Shown: positions 59,521 through 64,000 of the stretch, in pieces | How positions within the stretch are numbered: the first letter of the stretch is position 1 | Layout of the letters: each line of letters starts with the position of its first letter | NCBI GenBank assembly: GCA_029204225.1 | Contig: CM055102.1 | Coordinates: 7,426,496-7,490,495, forward strand | DNA: 64,000 bases | Direction of reading: 5' to 3' | Origin: Diphasiastrum complanatum | Taxonomy: Eukaryota; Streptophyta; Lycopodiopsida; Lycopodiales; Lycopodiaceae | Notes under the pieces: generated by a model | Seen by the model: only the letters and a program-made list of their open reading frames with translations | Told to the model about the DNA's origin: nothing | The model's database searches: none | Translations under genes and position numbers: made by a program

Positions 59521-59916
59521 ACCTAATGCCTCCACAAGTGAAATGTGAAGAATTTCCAAAAATTGGCAAATCTAGCTTGATAAAAAACCATGTAGTCTAA
59601 TGTAACTTTTGTCTATAATTGGGTTCCACACATGTATGGCCAAAATGCCACATGACAACCCACTCCTAATGTAGTTTAGGTCGAGTCAAGAGAGTTGGTC
59701 ATGTCTATTTGGTGGTTTTTACCTAATGCCTCCACAAGTGAAATGTGAAGAATTGCCAAAAATTGGCAAATCTAGCTTGATCAAAAACCATGTAGTCTAA
59801 TGTAAATTTTGTCTATAATTGGGTTCCACACATGTATGGCCAAAATGCCACATGGCAACCCACTCCTAATGTAGGTTAGGTCGAGTCAAGAGAGTTGGTC
59901 ATGTCTATTTGGTGGT
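59521..59916 (+). repeat. 200-bp tandem duplication
   Basis: Copies begin 'acctaatgcctccacaagtg' at 59521 and 59721 and end 'gtctatttggtggt'. Differences are few, so it is recent. No coding frame. Confidence 0.92.
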
Positions 59917-60052
59917 CATCTCTACATTATAGGACCTACACCTAAGTTTAAGGTGAAAAATTGACCAACTAGCTACCTACCAAGCATGACTCTAGGATCT
60001 AGGCTAGCATTGGGCTTTAGGGCAAAAAGGGTGAGTTAACTTCCTTATTACA

Positions 60053-60445
60053 TGTTGAAAATTCACCTAACTTTACAAAGTAAGTGAGTTTTGCTATGTA
60101 TTCCAAGCTCCCAGAGTGAGAAGATAGATTATTTTTGGAGCTCATTGGCAATCTCGAGTTTCTACTTTCTATGTACATTGATTTTGAGAACCAAATGAAA
60201 CCATCACTTTGTGGACTTCAAACACTGTTCTAAATCTATACAATAGGCTGCTCTTTACACGTGCGGGCTTGGATTTGAGTCCATGATCTGGTTGTTTTAT
60301 TATCAATGCATGTTGTGTGTCAAATTGCCAATCTAGATCAAGATTTGTTGACTAGTTTTTTAATGCATTGATTAAGCAAATACATAATCACTCTTGTAGA
60401 TCTTCTAAGATCCATTTATGGTCTAAAAAGTACTGTACTTTCACA
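60053..60445 (+). repeat. 5' LTR of Copia element H
   Basis: TGTTGAAAATT start, ACTTTCACA end, followed at once by a primer site. Related to the LTR at 51766-52154. Confidence 0.8.
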
Positions 60446-60458
60446 TGGTATCAGAGCC
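60446..60458 (+). other. Primer binding site of H (TGGTATCAGAGCC)
   Basis: Exact tRNA-iMet site. About 110 bases of leader follow before the sequence passes into the LTR of F, so H is truncated or interrupted there. Confidence 0.9.
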
Positions 60459-60569
60459 AAGTACAAGAGATTTGATCATAGATCCATTCAAATCCATTTT
60501 TAGTAGTTTTTGGTGCTAAAAACTAGTCTTGTGAGGGCGAGCAAGAAGCCAAGTTTTGGTGAGGGGATA

Positions 60570-60824
60570 CTTAGAATTTGCTTCGAACAGGAACACAGAT
60601 CATGCTACACAGTAACATAGACAAAAAACACTCTCCACAACAAGCTCACGTAGCAACTATATCTCTCAAAATAAAAATACACTATACATATAGTTCTTCA
60701 CTCAGGCAACTCACGCATGGCCCAGATTGTCGTTGACGGGACGCGTGTCCCGTCGACTCGCCTGATCCTTATCTATTGATAGGACCCACAATATAGTAAC
60801 ATAGTGATTCTACTTTAATTCTAA
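60570..60824 (-). repeat. 3' LTR of F
   Basis: Minus strand TTAGAATTAAAGTAGAATCA to GCAAATTCTAAGTA, with a small internal deletion relative to E ('cgactcgcctgatcc'). Purine tract aagggagagag at 60825-60835. Confidence 0.8.
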
Positions 60825-60880
60825 CTCTCTCCCTTAAAGTAGAGTCTACTTTTTATACAGTCATATACATAGCTTTAAAG

Positions 60881-61524
60881 TCAACAAACTTTGAGTACAG
60901 AAAGCTTTGATCTAAACTTATCAAACTTTTCTTTAACAAGTGGCTTAGTGAAAATGTCAGCTAGTTGTTCTTCCGTACTACAATGAACAACATGAATTTC
61001 ACGACTCAATAGCCTCTCATGTATAAAGTGATACTGAATCTCAATGTGTTTGGTTCTCGCATGGAACACTGGATTCTTTGCTAGCTGGATGCCACTCTGA
61101 CTGTCGCTATGTATAGTCATGGGATTTTCCTGTTTCATGCCAATTTCTTTCAAGATTTGCCTCAACCATATAGCTTCTTGTGCTGCACTACACATTGACT
61201 TATACTCTGCTTCTGTTGTAGATAAGATAAAGCACATGTACTTTGCTTTTTACTAGACCAGGAAAAGCAACTACCACAAAGCTGGAATACATACCCTGTG
61301 GTGGATCTACGATCATCATAGTCACCTCCCCAATCCGCATCCACATAGTCACATAACTTACCCTCATGCTTCCTGTAAACCAAGCCATACTCTGAAGTGC
61401 CTTTCACATAACGCAAAATGCGTTTAGCCGTTTTCCAATGCGTTTTCGTAGGTGCTGCCATAAACTGACTTACAATGCCAACAGCATAGCATATATCTGG
61501 TCTAGTTGTGGTAAGGTAAATCAA
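60881..61524 (-). pseudogene. Element F RNase H
   Basis: Open 61524-61162 (MIYLTTTRPDICYAVGIVSQ; DADWGGDYDDRRSTTGYVFQ), then a frameshift near 61220 and 61237-60881 (STTEAEYKSMCSAAQEAIWL; HIEIQYHFIHERLLSREIHV; DIFTKPLVKEKFDKFRSKLS). The frameshift lies just at the TEAEY active-site segment. Confidence 0.8.
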
Positions 61525-61536
61525 GCTCCCTACTAA

Positions 61537-62547
61537 CTATATATACAGCGTAGCATCAAATGACTGTGACTCATCAAGCTTAGAAAGCTTTTTACCTGGT
61601 TCAATAGGAGTATTCACTGGTTTGCAATCCTGCAACCTAAACCTGTGCAGCAACTCTTTGACATACTTCACCTGTGTTAAACCCACTTTGTGTCCTTTTT
61701 GCCACACCTCTACTCCAAGGCAATAATGCATCAGGCTGAGATCTGTCATCTCGAATTGTTCCATGAGGTCTTTCTTGATTATGTCTATCATCTCTTGATT
61801 ATTTCTCGTAATAATCAAGTCATCAACGTAAAGAGCAATCAAAGCAACCATACCATCAAAGCATAAGACATATAGTTTTGGATTATAATGTGTTCTCACC
61901 ATCCCCTTTGAACGAAAGTAGGCATCAATCCTGCTATACCACGCACGTGGTGCTTGTTTAAGACCATAAAGCGCTTTCTTCAAGCGACATACTTTATTTT
62001 CTTGTCCCTTCGCTACAAAGCCTTCAGGTTGATCCATGAACACTTCTTCTTCTAGCTCACCATTTAGAAAAGCAGATTTCACATCCATCTGATGCAAAGG
62101 CCAACCAAAATGTGAAGCTAAAGCAACAAGTAGACGTACAATATTTTACTTACATACTGGCGCAAAGGTCTCTTCATAGTCGATCCCTTTACTTTGTGCA
62201 TACCCTTTGATCACCAATCTTACCTTGTGCTTTGCTGTACTTCCATCTGCATGGTACTTAGTTTTGTATACACATTTACAACCAATAGGTTTCTTGCCCA
62301 GTGGTTCCACTAAGTCCCATGTGGTATGCTTAACAATTGACTCCATCTCCTCTCCCATTGCCTTGACCCAAATGTCATCATCCTTCACTTCAACATAAGT
62401 TGAAGGTTCTTTGCTTTGAATAATACTAGATAAGAGAGCATAATTTGCTTCATACCTTTCAGTTTGTGTCTTCTCTCTTGTTGATCTTTGTAGCTCTCCC
62501 TGGCTAGATGATCTTGGAAAGTCATCCATGTCACGGCTTTCCAACAA
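61537..62547 (-). pseudogene. Element F reverse transcriptase with integrase-RT linker
   Basis: 62547-62146 covers the linker (RSTREKTQTERYEANYALLS) and the first part of RVT_2 (GCKCVYKTKYHADGSTAKHK, with Cys for Trp). A TAA near 62145 interrupts it. 62097-61537 continues with MHQMDVKSAFLNGELEEEVF, GLKQAPRAWYSRIDAYFRSK and YVDDLIIT, ending at the TAG shared with E. Nearly identical to E over the shared length. Confidence 0.85.
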
Positions 62548-62559
62548 TCTCTCAAACCA

Positions 62560-62817
62560 CTTAGGGAGCTTCCTGTCAGGTGATCAGCTTCCTGGTGAAA
62601 ATGTATCCCACGGTACATCTTTCTCGCGTTTGTCACCTGCAACTACAATCCTTCTTGCACCAAAAGGCTTATCTCTACCTCTCCAACTTGTCTCTTGAGA
62701 TTGAGTAGTAGTATCTTGAGGTGTATCCTCGTGTCCATCACTAGGAAAGTTAATAAATGGATCATCATCAGGAGGTATCCTCACTATACCATCTTTATGA
62801 TGATTTGCAAGACCCAA
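62560..62817 (-). pseudogene. Element F integrase end/linker fragment
   Basis: DGIVRIPPDDDPFINFPSDG and FGARRIVVAGDKREKDVPWD match residues of the 13538-14488 frame of C. The first residues of the frame from 62817 to 62798 belong to the G LTR. Confidence 0.7.
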
Positions 62818-63203
62818 CTATAGAGTATCTTAACTTCAATACTAAATCAACTATGAAAGCTTGAGAAACTTGGCTATGGAAAACGTCACACACAAGGAGA
62901 ATTGCATAAGCACCTCACAACACCAAAAGTTAGAAGAAGAAATGAATTGCTAGAGAGAGAGAGGAGGGCATGGGTCCTCCAAATCCCTTGTGAGACAAGC
63001 ACCTCACTTACATGCATAGAAAGTCTAGGTGTCAACCATAGGAGTGAGCTACTTGGCCAAGTGGGCCACTTGCACTAATTTACTCAACTTACAAAAAGGG
63101 AGGTCCCATGTATTTAATTAACAACATGCCCCATGAGTTATGTACAACTTACAACTTAAATAGTGCTTAGCCAGAGGGGTAAAATAGGCATTACTCTTCA
63201 ACA
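62798..63203 (-). repeat. 3' LTR of Copia element G (406 bp)
   Basis: On the minus strand TGTTGAAGAG at 63203 to CAAATCATCA at 62798. A purine tract aaggggtgg adjoins the start. It follows the G RNase H stop (AIKGWC-stop) and ends at the exact point where F sequence resumes, so it marks G's insertion into F. Confidence 0.8.
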
Positions 63204-64000
63204 CCACCCCTTGATGGCAATTTTATTCAAACTGACACCCAACAAAGTTTTGACCTTTTCAAACTTATCTTTACTAAGTGGTTTAGTAAAAATATCAGCT
63301 ATTTGGTCGTTGGTGTCACAATAAACTAGCTCGATCTCCCCACTGTGCACTTTCTCTCGTATGAAATGTTGGTCCACCTTTATGTGCTTCGTCCGTGCGT
63401 GATAGACTAGATTCCTTGCAAGCTGAATGCAACTTTGGTTATCACAATGTAACAATGTAGGTCTTACTTGAGCAATCTGCATGTCCTCAAGTAGACGACA
63501 TAACCAAATGGCTTCACAGGCAGACCTCGTAGTCACCCTATACGCAGCTTCGGTAGATGATAGAGCAATAGTAGGCTGCTTCTTGATACACCATGATATA
63601 GCCCCTGAACCTAGGCTGAAACAATAGCCTATCGTCGATCTCCGATCGTCTCTATCACCAGCCCAATCAAAATCTGAATAACCCTCCAACTGAAGGTCCC
63701 CATCATCTGTGTAACCAATCCCATAAGTTATTGTCCCTCTCACATATCATAGGATCCGCTTGGCTGCCTTCCAATGTCATAGGATTGTCCCTCTCACATA
63801 TCATAGGATCCGCTTGGCTGCCTTCGGTAGGCTTACTCATGAATTGACTTGCAATCCCAACCGCATAAGCAATATCTGGCCTGGTGGTAGTAAGGTAAAT
63901 CAGGCTGCCCACCAATACGATAGAGCGTCTCATCTGAAAATGCTGGACTATCAAGTTTTGATGGCTTGTTGCTTGCATCCATGGGTGTCCTAATTGGTTT
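63198..64000 (-). pseudogene. Element G RNase H and RT end
   Basis: From the window edge: SLIYLTTTRPDIAYAVGIAS (63900), then a 54-bp tandem duplication (63730-63783 and 63784-63825) that repeats GSQADPMICERDN, then 63743-63198 (EGYSDFDWAGDRDDRRSTIG; SSTEAAYRVTTRSACEAIWL, with Ala for the usual Glu/second acidic residue region; CDNQSCIQLARNLVYHARTK; DIFTKPLSKDKFEKVKTLLG). Starts outside the window. Confidence 0.8.

Larger units (their letters stand above)
60570..62796 (-). mobile_element. Copia family C fragment F, minus strand
   Basis: From the 3' LTR at 60570 up through RNase H, reverse transcriptase and the integrase-RT linker to the position matching 13934 in C ('aaagatggtatagtgagg'), where the LTR of element G begins. 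It is inserted next to H and itself cut by G. LTR and coding sequence are close to those of E and C. Confidence 0.85.

Overview
The window looks like nuclear DNA from a land plant with a large, repeat-rich genome. The evidence is a family of Ty1/Copia elements primed by initiator tRNA-Met, a Ty3/Gypsy element with a TGGCGCC-type primer site, long AG/CT microsatellites, GT-AG exon borders in gene remnants, and one intact gene of the plant GPR107/CAND type. The DUF7869-like and Crypton-like tyrosine recombinase remnants would fit a fern, lycophyte or bryophyte better than a flowering plant, but that placement is inference. No rRNA, tRNA, CRISPR array or organellar gene was recognised.

Layout. 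1-2.6 kb: decayed Copia gag/protease piece. 2.7-3.25 kb: old three-copy repeat. 3.44-7.5 kb: 5' half of a Ty3/Gypsy element (LTR, primer site, a leader made of a ~25-bp tandem repeat, broken gag, zinc knuckles) containing a 107-bp-arm perfect hairpin. 7.6-10.1 kb: decayed Copia element B. 10.1-14.3 kb: 5' half of Copia family C (LTR, gag, integrase). 14.3-17.5 kb: unknown coding fragment, two long GA tracts, a 107-bp tandem duplication. 17.2-25.4 kb: remains of a multi-exon minus-strand gene whose core is a DUF7869-type transposase-like domain. 25.5-27.2 kb: CA/CG microsatellite and a 62-72 bp tandem array built around a palindrome. 27.2-37.75 kb: a second array carrying the same palindrome in a co-varied form, interrupted by two LTR elements with identifiable 5-bp target duplications: D (27505-30872, internally deleted) and K (31710-37279, complete, nearly identical LTRs, one uninterrupted 1030-codon gag-plus-unknown ORF and no pol). 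38-43.3 kb: microsatellite and mostly unannotatable sequence. 43.4-46.4 kb: two minus-strand Copia fragments. 46.4-51.8 kb: an inverted pair of copies of an unknown intron-containing gene. 51.8-53.2 kb: Copia LTR fused directly to reverse transcriptase/RNase H. 53.76-55.2 kb: minus-strand Crypton-like/DUF3504 tyrosine recombinase pseudogene. 56457-57776: the only intact conserved host gene, a GPR107/108-like seven-transmembrane protein. 59.5-64 kb: 200-bp tandem duplication and three nested Copia fragments (H, F, G).

The genes do not form a shared pathway. The window is a record of repeated insertion and decay around one housekeeping gene. The most notable items are K (a pol-less element with a large intact ORF of unknown content), the Crypton-like recombinase, the DUF7869-like gene, and the co-varying palindrome arrays. 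All family calls are from reading the sequence; no database was searched.
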